Origin: Thalassospira xianhensis MCCC 1A02616
Lineage (GTDB): Bacteria; Pseudomonadota; Alphaproteobacteria; Rhodospirillales; Thalassospiraceae
DNA: 64,000 bases
Direction: 5' to 3'
Assembly: GCF_003326475.1 (NCBI RefSeq)
Contig: NZ_JPWA01000018.1
Span: 30,348-94,347, forward strand
A program made the position numbers and the translations under genes. This document shows positions 45,883 through 54,103 of this stretch, piece by piece; position 1 is the stretch's first letter, and each line of letters begins with the position of its first letter. Under the pieces are notes generated by a model. The model saw nothing but the letters and a program-made list of their open reading frames with translations. It had not been told where the DNA came from and searched no databases.

Positions 45883-46177
45883 CTCCCCCGATTTGTGTAC
45901 TTGCAACTGCATGCAGGGCCTTCAGGTTGGGATCAAACGGTTCATCTTCTTGATGCTTCTTTAGAATTTCCAGCAACTCTGCCCAGTTCCCTGAACGGAA
46001 AAGATCAAATCGTTCCTGACGATCCGCATAGCGAAGCAAACCGTCCCCATCCCGAAGTGCCAGTTGGACGTCATTTGGCCTTACTCCGGTCAGCACATCG
46101 AACTCGCGAACAAAGCCAACCGTTCCGACCAACACCAATATTATGCCAAAGACCAAAAGAAGCAGAGAACGTCCCAT
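45743..46177 (-). CDS. Single-helix membrane protein next to Wzz-Wzc
   Basis: Protein of 144 residues with an N-terminal membrane helix (SLLLLVFGIILVLVGTVGFV) and a helical soluble part (LFRSGNWAELLEILKKHQ, LEDAVLISGNRPDIVRLRN) that could form one or two TPR-like helix pairs. I do not recognise the family. Its ribosome-binding site lies inside the last codons of the kinase gene, three bases away, so it is the third gene of that operon and may help the chain-length machinery. The last 140 bases are antisense to the ligase-like gene. Confidence 0.6.
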   Translation of the reverse strand: MGRSLLLLVFGIILVLVGTVGFVREFDVLTGVRPNDVQLALRDGDGLLRYADRQERFDLFRSGNWAELLEILKKHQEDEPFDPNLKALHAVASTQIGGANPLAIAQELEDAVLISGNRPDIVRLRNLALSALLQDRTEPIGTAE

Positions 46178-46180
46178 CCT

Positions 46181-48334
46181 TTATGTTCCCCAAACCGTGT
46201 CAGTCCTATAGCCATACGTTTTTGGGGTATCAGCGGCCATTAACACCAGACCATCAGGGGAGCATTCAGCGATTCCGAACTGATCCAGTGCTCTCATAAC
46301 ATCTGGCCGTCGACTGAAATTGTTGCGCACAACCATCAACCGTACGTCAGCCAACCGCATCAGGGTTACAGAATCTGCCACCATAAGAACGGGCGGTGTA
46401 TCAATGACGATCCTGTCATAGCTTGAGCGCATGATTTCAGTCAAAGCTCCAAACCGACTTTCGATCAACTGCGTTGCCAGCACACCAGGCAATCCGTCTC
46501 TGGCACCAAGATAATCCAGATTTCGATCAACCTTGGTCACCTTGGATACAAGAACAGAAATATCCTCTTCGCCGATCAAAACGTCTGAAAGGTCGGGAAT
46601 TCCGGCAATAGACGAAAGATGTCCCGGGCGTCGCAAATCACCGTCAAGCAAAAGGGTCTTAAATCCGCGCCGGGCATATGACAGTGCTAGTTGAGCTGAA
46701 AGACGGCTTTTACCCTCATTTGGACTTGCCGAGCCGACGCAAATCACCTGCGCCTTACCTGCATCCAGCTGTCGAGGATCGGGTTCGGTTCGCATCATTT
46801 CGGTCAGGACAATAAGATGCCCCAACGCTTCTTCTGTCGTTTCGCCGATTTCGAGATGTTGCGAATCATCGCGACTTAACGGCACTCTCCCTAACACTGG
46901 CAAAAGAAAAACACGTTTCAGATCTTCATCACTCCGTATTGCCTGATCAAAATAATCACGCAAAATCACGATCAAGACGGAAACAAGCAAAGCAACAAGA
47001 ACACCCGCGATCCAAAGATCGTTCTTCCTGGGGAACTCGGGATAAAGCGGTACTGAAGGAAGCTGCAGTAGAAGCGTATCGGGCTTCAGCTCGGCAATTG
47101 ATGATAGAAGTTCCTGTTCGCGAGCCCCTAAAAGCTCGACGGTCCGCTTTGCTTCCTCGACATCTCTTTCAAGCACTCCCTGTCCGGCCAAAGCCTCGTG
47201 TTTTTTAACGAGTTCTTTCTTCCATCGCACAAGCTGTTTCAGAACAAGTTCATAGCGAGCCTGAGCATTGGCATTACCGAAGTCAATCTGACGCGCTGAA
47301 CGTTCTAGTGCCTTTGCAAGGGTTTGCTGAACACTCCAGATTTCCCCGGAGATACGAACCATCGAAGGGTGAGCAGGCTGATATCTCTGTTCCAATTCGG
47401 CGTAATTCTGCTGCAAAACCTCGTATTTCACCTGAAGATCCCGAACCTGATCGTCCTTGGCAATATCGGGAAGAGCCAGCAATTCCTCACTGGATTTTAC
47501 AGCCTGACGCTTTTCAAAAAGCATCCTTGCCGCTTCTTTTTCCTGAAAGGCAGTGTCAAGTTCGGCATTCAGATCATAAATCCGCTCAAGGATCAGTTCT
47601 CTTTCTCTATCAGCAATGTTACCGGAAGACTTTTCCCAGTCGGCATGACGCTGCTCAACAGTTTCCAACCTCTTTCGAGCTTCGTCCAACTGCCTTTGAA
47701 TCACAGTTAACTGGTTGTCCATCCCCCGACGAAGTTCATTATTTCGCAACCAAACAAAGCTCTCCGCCACCGCCGACACGATCTGGTAGGCTCGTTCAGG
47801 ATCATCATCCGTAACTCCGATTTGAATGACGGTCGAATTTCCTATCCTCTCTACATCAATCCGTCTTCTCAAAGCTTCGACATCTTTATCAATTTCGTCA
47901 GAAACTTTGGCATCTGATGCGATAAAACCCTGATCATTGCCGAATATCCTTCGCAGGAAGTTTCCCCGCGCGTTGGCTTCCTGCGAAAAAATGATACCTT
48001 GTCCGCGCAAAATCGACATAACCGTCGACAACGTTTCGTTGCCAACAATCATCTCCATTCGGGTTTCAACGAATTCGGCTGCGTTTGGCCAAACCGCTTT
48101 TGGGAAATCTGTTTGTGTTGTTGCCGGTTCTTCCCGAACAAATCCAACCGACGCAAACGATTTGTATACGGGCGAAAAAAATGAAATCGCAACGGATGCC
48201 ATCATCAACAAGGCGACGAATGAAACCGCAAAAACGCCGCGACGCCGATACAAAATCCCCACAAGATCGGAAATGGTCATTTCCAGATAACGCTTCGATG
48301 CGATACGGGATACTGACTCTCGCTCATCTCTCAT
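46181..48334 (-). CDS. Polysaccharide chain-length regulator/tyrosine kinase (Wzz-Wzc-like)
   Basis: Inner-membrane protein of 717 residues. An N-terminal Wzz domain has a first membrane helix (VFAVSFVALLMMASVAISFF), a long periplasmic coiled coil (about 200-410) and a second helix (DLWIAGVLVALLVSVLIVIL). A C-terminal BY-kinase domain follows, with Walker A SASPNEGKSRL, Walker A' LLLDGDLRRPG and Walker B IVIDTPPVL. It would set chain length and regulate export with the Wzy and Wzx partners. The C-terminal tail has only two tyrosines (TYGYRTDTVWGT), fewer than usual for BY-kinases. It overlaps the WecG fusion gene by four bases. Confidence 0.9.
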   Translation of the reverse strand: MRDERESVSRIASKRYLEMTISDLVGILYRRRGVFAVSFVALLMMASVAISFFSPVYKSFASVGFVREEPATTQTDFPKAVWPNAAEFVETRMEMIVGNETLSTVMSILRGQGIIFSQEANARGNFLRRIFGNDQGFIASDAKVSDEIDKDVEALRRRIDVERIGNSTVIQIGVTDDDPERAYQIVSAVAESFVWLRNNELRRGMDNQLTVIQRQLDEARKRLETVEQRHADWEKSSGNIADRERELILERIYDLNAELDTAFQEKEAARMLFEKRQAVKSSEELLALPDIAKDDQVRDLQVKYEVLQQNYAELEQRYQPAHPSMVRISGEIWSVQQTLAKALERSARQIDFGNANAQARYELVLKQLVRWKKELVKKHEALAGQGVLERDVEEAKRTVELLGAREQELLSSIAELKPDTLLLQLPSVPLYPEFPRKNDLWIAGVLVALLVSVLIVILRDYFDQAIRSDEDLKRVFLLPVLGRVPLSRDDSQHLEIGETTEEALGHLIVLTEMMRTEPDPRQLDAGKAQVICVGSASPNEGKSRLSAQLALSYARRGFKTLLLDGDLRRPGHLSSIAGIPDLSDVLIGEEDISVLVSKVTKVDRNLDYLGARDGLPGVLATQLIESRFGALTEIMRSSYDRIVIDTPPVLMVADSVTLMRLADVRLMVVRNNFSRRPDVMRALDQFGIAECSPDGLVLMAADTPKTYGYRTDTVWGT

Positions 48335-49794
48335 CTCGGGCTCACTGACTGCGGGATTTCGTATAGCCCGTCCCCGGTCAACTCCTTGTCATAAAATACA
48401 GGGGTCTGCTGGCTTTCGATCGGCAACTGGTTGCTGTAATATTTTGAATACTTTAATTCGAGAAAAAGGTGGTCGGCGTCAGCGGTCTCTCCTTTATCTT
48501 CTCCACGCTCCTGAAGCTTGGAACGCTGATAAGTTTGTTCCACAAAACTTATTTGGACCATACTTGAATAAATATTGGGCGATTGCCGCTTTAGCTCTTC
48601 GATCACACGACTTCCCCCACCACTGAAGTCCGCAGAAACCAGATGAAACACAAATTTTATTAAAACGGCTTCGACCAGAAACCCGACACCACTCACCGAT
48701 ATTCCCGCTTTCACGACGAAAAGAACGTTTTCAAGCAGCGACAGAACAGAAACCAGATCTGTTGCGGAGAGATTTCCAAACCATTCTTCAGGTGTCCCAG
48801 CGTTGCCTACATTTTGATCTGTCAGGGCGTTAAACAACCAAACGATCAGTTCCTGAGTGATGTCGGCCAACGCAATTTCACCAGTTACCCCGGCAGTCCT
48901 GAAAACTAGGAAGTCTGCCAATTCTGCTGCTAGCTCCGGAATTTTGTGGTCAATGCGACTTGATGGTACGGTGAGCGGTTCAGTGGATTGCGCAACAGCT
49001 TGGGACGCAAAAGCAAACATCCCACCTGCGAATACACAGGCAAAGAGAACCCGCCATTTCAACCGCATCACAACAGCAGGAATCACAATTCGCGCAAACC
49101 ACGCAAGACCACAAACATAGCGCGGCACCATAACTCTCGGCGCACAGACCATCCGCCATGCGAATTCCAACCCGTATCGTTGCCAGATTTTCGGTGCCCG
49201 TTTGATATCACCAGAAAGCACATCAAACGCCCCACCAACCCCCATGACAAACCTGCATCCGGTTTGGGCACCGTAATCGATCACAAATGCATCCTTGCGT
49301 GGGCTTGGAAGGGCTACAAAAACCGCATCCGCCCTGCTTCTGCGCACCATTTCAGCCAGTTTTGCATCATTCGTCTCATACCCATGATGGGCACCAACGA
49401 TGGTCAGATTAGGAAAATCGAGCCGAAGTCTTGTCTGAAGCCGATCCAGAACTTCGGCGCGTGCGCCAAGTAAAAATACCGAATACCCGACCGCCTCAAA
49501 CCTTGGCAAAAGGCTTTGCATCAAATCGATACCCGTCACCCGTTCGGGTACCGCAATCCCGAGCAAACGTGCTGCCCAAACAATCCCCATGCCATCTGCA
49601 GACAGGCAGTCGGCCTGCGTCAGAATCCTCCAAAGGTCTCGGTTCCGGCAGGCCTGCGCAAATTTGACCGCATTTAGCGACAGGTGACGGAAACAGACCT
49701 CATGATGGATGTGCTCACAGATACGGTCAGCCAGTTCCATCTGCCTGCTCAAATCAAGAGTCAGACCGAAAAATGCCCGTCGGTCGCTGTTCAT
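48331..49794 (-). CDS. WecG/TagA/CpsF-type glycosyltransferase fused to an unknown domain
   Basis: Protein of 487 residues. Residues 1 to about 225 match the WecG/TagA/CpsF transferase domain: CLSADGMGIVWAARLLGI, ERVTGIDLM and FVMGVGGAFDVLSGDIKRAP. These enzymes add an aminosugar such as ManNAcA to a lipid-linked intermediate. From about residue 243 a signal-peptide-like stretch begins with MRLKWRVLFACVFAGGM, ends SQAVAQS, and leads into about 205 unfamiliar residues. An ATG at 49068 lies in frame here. I start the gene at 49794 with GGGGAGAG upstream. The gene leads an operon with the Wzz-Wzc gene. Confidence 0.85.
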   Translation of the reverse strand: MNSDRRAFFGLTLDLSRQMELADRICEHIHHEVCFRHLSLNAVKFAQACRNRDLWRILTQADCLSADGMGIVWAARLLGIAVPERVTGIDLMQSLLPRFEAVGYSVFLLGARAEVLDRLQTRLRLDFPNLTIVGAHHGYETNDAKLAEMVRRSRADAVFVALPSPRKDAFVIDYGAQTGCRFVMGVGGAFDVLSGDIKRAPKIWQRYGLEFAWRMVCAPRVMVPRYVCGLAWFARIVIPAVVMRLKWRVLFACVFAGGMFAFASQAVAQSTEPLTVPSSRIDHKIPELAAELADFLVFRTAGVTGEIALADITQELIVWLFNALTDQNVGNAGTPEEWFGNLSATDLVSVLSLLENVLFVVKAGISVSGVGFLVEAVLIKFVFHLVSADFSGGGSRVIEELKRQSPNIYSSMVQISFVEQTYQRSKLQERGEDKGETADADHLFLELKYSKYYSNQLPIESQQTPVFYDKELTGDGLYEIPQSVSPR

Positions 49795-49934
49795 CCTCGC
49801 CGATCTCTCCCCAATGTCTCCCGATGCGATGGCTGTAATTGTTTCCGCCCCAACAACCATCTGACAAAGCATTGAAATTGAAAGTAACTTATGATTGTTT
49901 TGTCATCAAGATAAACACCATAAGGTGATAGCGC

Positions 49935-51047
49935 GTGAAGATCATTCTGGTCACGAATATCGTTCCGCCTTACCGGCAGCGTGCTTATGGCGTGCTGGCC
50001 CGCCTTGCTCGCGCCCGCGATCGGGATGGTGAACTTCATGTTGTCTGCACCCAGCATCACGAACCGCAACGCGGATGGCCGATCCTAACCGGTGATTTCA
50101 CGCAGTCGATCCTGCCCGGCGTCAAAATGCCACTTGGTGAAAATCGCGTCATCGCCCTGAATTTTGGGCTACTACACACTCTTGATGCTGCCCGACCGGA
50201 TGTTCTGGTTCTTGCCGGATTCGGTCCGGCGCAATGGCAGGCGCATCGTTATGCCTATAGGTACAATATCCCGACCATCGTGCAATTCGATGGCTGGGCC
50301 GGATCGGATGTGGCATATCAAAATCCACTGCGGCAAAGCATCCGGCACAGGATGATCGCGCGTGCCAGAATCGGCATCGCTGCCGGGGAGAATGGCCATG
50401 ACTGGTTTGTCCGTTTTGGCAAGGCCGGAACCGACATCCTGATCGCACCAATTCCGCCCTCTTTCACGCCCCCAGATCATCGGTCGGGATTTGATGATCG
50501 CCCGATCGATCTTCTGTGGTGCGGGCGACCGACACGATCCAAGGGTTTCGATACCTTCCTTGAAATCGCAAGCCAGCTTCATCGCAATGGGACTGCCAAA
50601 AACATCCGGATCGTCGGTGCAGATCATCACAACGGCGTTGCGGACCGGCTGTCACACATGGGGTTAAGCGCGGCTACAGAGCTTATGGAAAACGTCGCGC
50701 CCTCGAAACTTCCGGCTCTTTACCAGCAGGCCAAACTCTGCCTTCTGCCAAGCCGCAATGATGCCTATGGCGTCACCGTGATCGAGGCTATTACCTGCGG
50801 AACAGTCGCTCTGGCAACCAACCAGGTCGGCTGCGCCCGTGATGTTCTAGGCTCGTCCGAAATCCTGCCTTGCAACATTCTGTCGGTGTGGGTTGATGCG
50901 TGCACCAGACTGCTTTGCGATCAGGTAGCATGGCAGGAAACACAAACCGCGCAGCATGCGCGCATCCCCCATAACAATCCCGCCCATCACGCTAAAACAC
51001 TCTGGCAGGCCTGCCTTATGGCGACGAACCAGACGGAGGCCGCCTGA
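49935..51047 (+). CDS. GT-B glycosyltransferase (family 4-like)
   Basis: Cytoplasmic transferase of 370 residues. The N-terminal Rossmann-like half starts MKIILVTNIVPPYRQRAYG, and the C-terminal half has LLWCGRPTRSKGFDTFLEIA and LPSRNDAYGVTVIEAITCG, the GT4 nucleotide-sugar-binding E(x7)E-like region. The GTG start is preceded by AAGGTGA. It opens a plus-strand operon of transferase and flippase genes that overlap by one to sixteen bases. Donor and acceptor sugars are unknown. Confidence 0.85.
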   Translation: MKIILVTNIVPPYRQRAYGVLARLARARDRDGELHVVCTQHHEPQRGWPILTGDFTQSILPGVKMPLGENRVIALNFGLLHTLDAARPDVLVLAGFGPAQWQAHRYAYRYNIPTIVQFDGWAGSDVAYQNPLRQSIRHRMIARARIGIAAGENGHDWFVRFGKAGTDILIAPIPPSFTPPDHRSGFDDRPIDLLWCGRPTRSKGFDTFLEIASQLHRNGTAKNIRIVGADHHNGVADRLSHMGLSAATELMENVAPSKLPALYQQAKLCLLPSRNDAYGVTVIEAITCGTVALATNQVGCARDVLGSSEILPCNILSVWVDACTRLLCDQVAWQETQTAQHARIPHNNPAHHAKTLWQACLMATNQTEAA

Positions 51048-52243
51048 TGCATCAACACCTTTCCAGGCCCAACGCCCCCGTCTGGATGATCGGTCGCAAT
51101 GACCAGTTCTGCATTCTCGCAGCCCATCTTGCGAATCATAACCGGCTGGTCCGCTGGGACAGTTTCTGGCGTCATGACGGCAATGGTCTGATCACGCCAC
51201 CGGCACGACATGTCGACCCGACGCTCGCCTGTATTCCCGGTCGTCATCTTCTGCCTGATCTGCTGGGCAAGGTCGCCCAAAAACTACGCCTGCCTGCACG
51301 CAATCTTTATTCCGATCTGCCGCTGTCATGGCTGGCACGTATCCATATGCCCGATGCCCGCATCCTGCACGGACAGGGGAATTACAGCCTACCAGCCATG
51401 CACGTCGCCCGCGCGCATCGCATGACAATCATTTCCGATGTCACCGGCCAGCTTGCCCCGATCCGCCACCGCCAACTTACCGATGAATATCGCCATCACG
51501 GTTTACGTTATCGCGAGATATCGAACTTCCTTGCCCGTCGCCGGATCGCCGAAGCACGCTTTGCCGATGGGGTCTTTGCGCCCTCCGACGCGGTCGCCGC
51601 AGGGCTTGAAGAATGCGGCATCAATCCCGCCCGCATTCATCTAGTGCCCTTTGCATCCAGCCTGTGCGCGCAGCTTTTAAACAGCAAACGACCACCACAA
51701 AGCCGCGGTGTCACCCGCCTGCTTTATATCGGTAACATCGCGATTGCCAAGGGCATCCGGATATTGATCGAAACCTTTCGAACCTTGCGCACCCGGCTTG
51801 GCCCGACCATTACGCTTGATCTGATCGGCCCGGGCCAGTCTTGCGCGCTTGCCTATCTGGCCAAGCTCCCTCAGGGCTGCGTCTGGCACGGTCCGCTTCC
51901 GCAAACAGAACTGCCCCGTCACTTGGCCTCCGCTGATATATTTGTATTTCCCAGCCTGTCAGAAGGCTGCAGCCTTACCGTGCTCGAAGCCATGGCAGCC
52001 GGATGTGCCGTGATCGCAACCCCCGATGCCGGAAGCCCGATCAAACATGATCAAACCGGCATCCTGATCCCACCACGCAATAGCGAGGCACTTGCCGATG
52101 CCATCCTCCATCTGCAGGCAAATCCGGCCACACGCAGTTTCTTTGGCAAAGCTGCCCGCCAGCAAATCTCTATCGACATTGCGCAAGGTTATGGCAACCG
52201 GGTCGAGGCCGCCTATGACAGGATCCTTGCCCGTCATGCATAG
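51047..52243 (+). CDS. GT-B glycosyltransferase (family 4-like)
   Basis: Transferase of 398 residues. GT4 features are LLYIGNIAIAKGIRILIETF, FVFPSLSEGCSLTVLEAMAA and GCAVIATPDAGSPIKHDQTG. The ATG shares one base with the TGA of the previous gene, so the two are coupled. It probably adds the next sugar of the repeat unit on the lipid carrier at the cytoplasmic face. Specificity is unknown. Confidence 0.88.
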   Translation: MHQHLSRPNAPVWMIGRNDQFCILAAHLANHNRLVRWDSFWRHDGNGLITPPARHVDPTLACIPGRHLLPDLLGKVAQKLRLPARNLYSDLPLSWLARIHMPDARILHGQGNYSLPAMHVARAHRMTIISDVTGQLAPIRHRQLTDEYRHHGLRYREISNFLARRRIAEARFADGVFAPSDAVAAGLEECGINPARIHLVPFASSLCAQLLNSKRPPQSRGVTRLLYIGNIAIAKGIRILIETFRTLRTRLGPTITLDLIGPGQSCALAYLAKLPQGCVWHGPLPQTELPRHLASADIFVFPSLSEGCSLTVLEAMAAGCAVIATPDAGSPIKHDQTGILIPPRNSEALADAILHLQANPATRSFFGKAARQQISIDIAQGYGNRVEAAYDRILARHA

Positions 52244-53363
52244 GCTGTATCCCGTCTGGCTTCTCATCGCCAATCTGGTCGCGCGCCTCGGCGGCATGAT
52301 CATTCTGCTTTTGATCGGCCATCACTTTGCCCCGGATCAGCTTGCAGATTACTTCACTGCCCTTGCAACCGTCGGACTTGCTGTAACCATCGCGCAGGCC
52401 GGATGTGGTCCACTTCTCATCCGACTTTATCAAACCAGCCAAATCAAGGTGATTGTCGCCATCTGCTCTCTGCGCGTGGCTTTGGCGCTTGCGGCAACCG
52501 CATTCGTCATCATCACCACCAATATCCCTGTATCACCGATCCTGCTGATGCCACTTACCGCGGCATTTGCCTCGGACTGGATCATTACCGGCCGCGGGCA
52601 GCTTTACAAAATCGTCCTTATTGCCGTTTTGAGCCAGAGCGCCGGGGTAGTCACCGCCGTCATCGCCATTGCAACCGACAGCAATCTGGCCCTGTTTGCC
52701 ATCGCCCCCGCGATATCACTGGCAAGCCTGATCGCTGGCTCACTCTTGACCCTGCGCGAACACCCTCGCGAGCACATCGCGACCAGAAGACTTACCCGTA
52801 ACCAAGTGATCAACCTGATTGGGTTCACCCTGCTTGTCGGGGCGCTGCCCAATCTTGATTTCGTATTACTCGGTCAAAACCTGCCCGACTCACCGCAGGC
52901 CAATCTGATACTGGCCCAACGCATTTTCCTGATAACGGCCGCTATCATCGCCAGCATTTCGGCTGCATTGTTTGCCAAACGACAGGCCGGGTTGCTCCTT
53001 GATATCTGGCTTATCGCTCCCCCGCTTGCCATAACCACAATCCTTCTGCTGCTGCCCGAAGCACTGACGTTTCTGTTTTACAGCACTGCCAATGCCGACC
53101 TTGCCTCCTTGCTGCGCACGGGCGCCTTCTGGCCCGTACTTCTCGCCATGATCTCGCGCCAGATCCTGATCTCCCAGGAAACGGAAAGCCGGTTCTTCCC
53201 TGGCTGGCTTTGCCTTGCTCTTCTGGTTGTCTCAGGCGTGCTTCTGCCGGCTTCCCCTCATGAAACCGATGCTGTGATCATTATGCAGCTTCGCCTGAGC
53301 CTCTGCCTGATCCTGATCGCAATATGTTACCGCAGTCCCATTTTGCGGAACAAACCGGTATGA
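52236..53363 (+). CDS. Wzx-like polysaccharide flippase
   Basis: Membrane protein of 375 residues with about twelve hydrophobic helices and little other sequence, typical of the MOP superfamily Wzx branch that flips lipid-linked repeat units. MIILLLIGHHFAPDQLADYFTA is like the first helices of Wzx. The start at 52236 overlaps the transferase stop by eight bases; the frame stays open further upstream inside that gene. The residue content rather than a single motif supports this call. Confidence 0.8.
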   Translation: MHRLYPVWLLIANLVARLGGMIILLLIGHHFAPDQLADYFTALATVGLAVTIAQAGCGPLLIRLYQTSQIKVIVAICSLRVALALAATAFVIITTNIPVSPILLMPLTAAFASDWIITGRGQLYKIVLIAVLSQSAGVVTAVIAIATDSNLALFAIAPAISLASLIAGSLLTLREHPREHIATRRLTRNQVINLIGFTLLVGALPNLDFVLLGQNLPDSPQANLILAQRIFLITAAIIASISAALFAKRQAGLLLDIWLIAPPLAITTILLLLPEALTFLFYSTANADLASLLRTGAFWPVLLAMISRQILISQETESRFFPGWLCLALLVVSGVLLPASPHETDAVIIMQLRLSLCLILIAICYRSPILRNKPV

Positions 53364-54103
53364 AGAGATTGCAGGCCGAAATCATCAATAACTGCCTCGT
53401 CACAGGCCAGTATGGCGATATCCATTTCGGGCCATGGGGTTTTGAATGTTCCGACCGGCATTCTTTCGTCACACTCACCGACCAATGCCGTAATGCGCGC
53501 CATATTGGCAATCAATGGCAACTTGCCGAGGGCGACTGGGCGCTTGATTATCATACCCGTCAAACAGATCCGAACACGCTGCACATCCGGACGACACTCA
53601 CCGCGCGTTGCGACGGACTGTTGCAGGATGCCGTCATCCGGCTGGTCTTTGACAAATCCAACATTCAAACCGGCGAAATTGCCGGTCGCACATATCCCCA
53701 CACCGACAGTGACAGATACCGCCTTTACCCCGTCCGCAACGTCCGACTGAACGGAACCGATGGCACAATCGTTTCCGTCACCCTTGATCGTTATGACGGT
53801 GCCGGTCGCTTTGCGCCCTATCTTTATCTGCGCGATAGCGACGATCATTGGATCATTCATGCCCGTCTGCTGCCAATTGATCCAGTCGATCACGTCTGGC
53901 TGCGCTGGGCCAACCGCCTTTTCACCCTGTCCACTCCGGACTGGCTTGCGCGTCTGATCTGGAAATGCCCGGGCGGTAGGACCATCTTCTGGCGCCTGCG
54001 CGAACGGCTTGGTCGGCACTGCCCCGAAATACAGGCCGTACCGCTCAATAACCTAAAATCCGGCCAGTCCCTGCTGCTGGAGGTCACATGTCGCTTCCCG
54101 TAA
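53360..54103 (+). CDS. Unknown beta-rich protein of the polysaccharide operon
   Basis: Protein of 247 residues. I do not recognise the family. It has short alternating strands (GQYGDIHFGPWGF, LHIRTTLTARCDG, GRFAPYLYLRDSDDHWIIH) consistent with a beta-sandwich, a conserved-looking HVWLRWANRLF segment and four cysteines. There is no signal peptide or membrane helix. Its ATG overlaps the flippase stop (ATGA) and its end overlaps the next gene by 16 bases, so it is made with the heparinase-like protein and may be its partner. Its role could be recognising or modifying the polysaccharide. Confidence 0.6.
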   Translation: MKRLQAEIINNCLVTGQYGDIHFGPWGFECSDRHSFVTLTDQCRNARHIGNQWQLAEGDWALDYHTRQTDPNTLHIRTTLTARCDGLLQDAVIRLVFDKSNIQTGEIAGRTYPHTDSDRYRLYPVRNVRLNGTDGTIVSVTLDRYDGAGRFAPYLYLRDSDDHWIIHARLLPIDPVDHVWLRWANRLFTLSTPDWLARLIWKCPGGRTIFWRLRERLGRHCPEIQAVPLNNLKSGQSLLLEVTCRFP

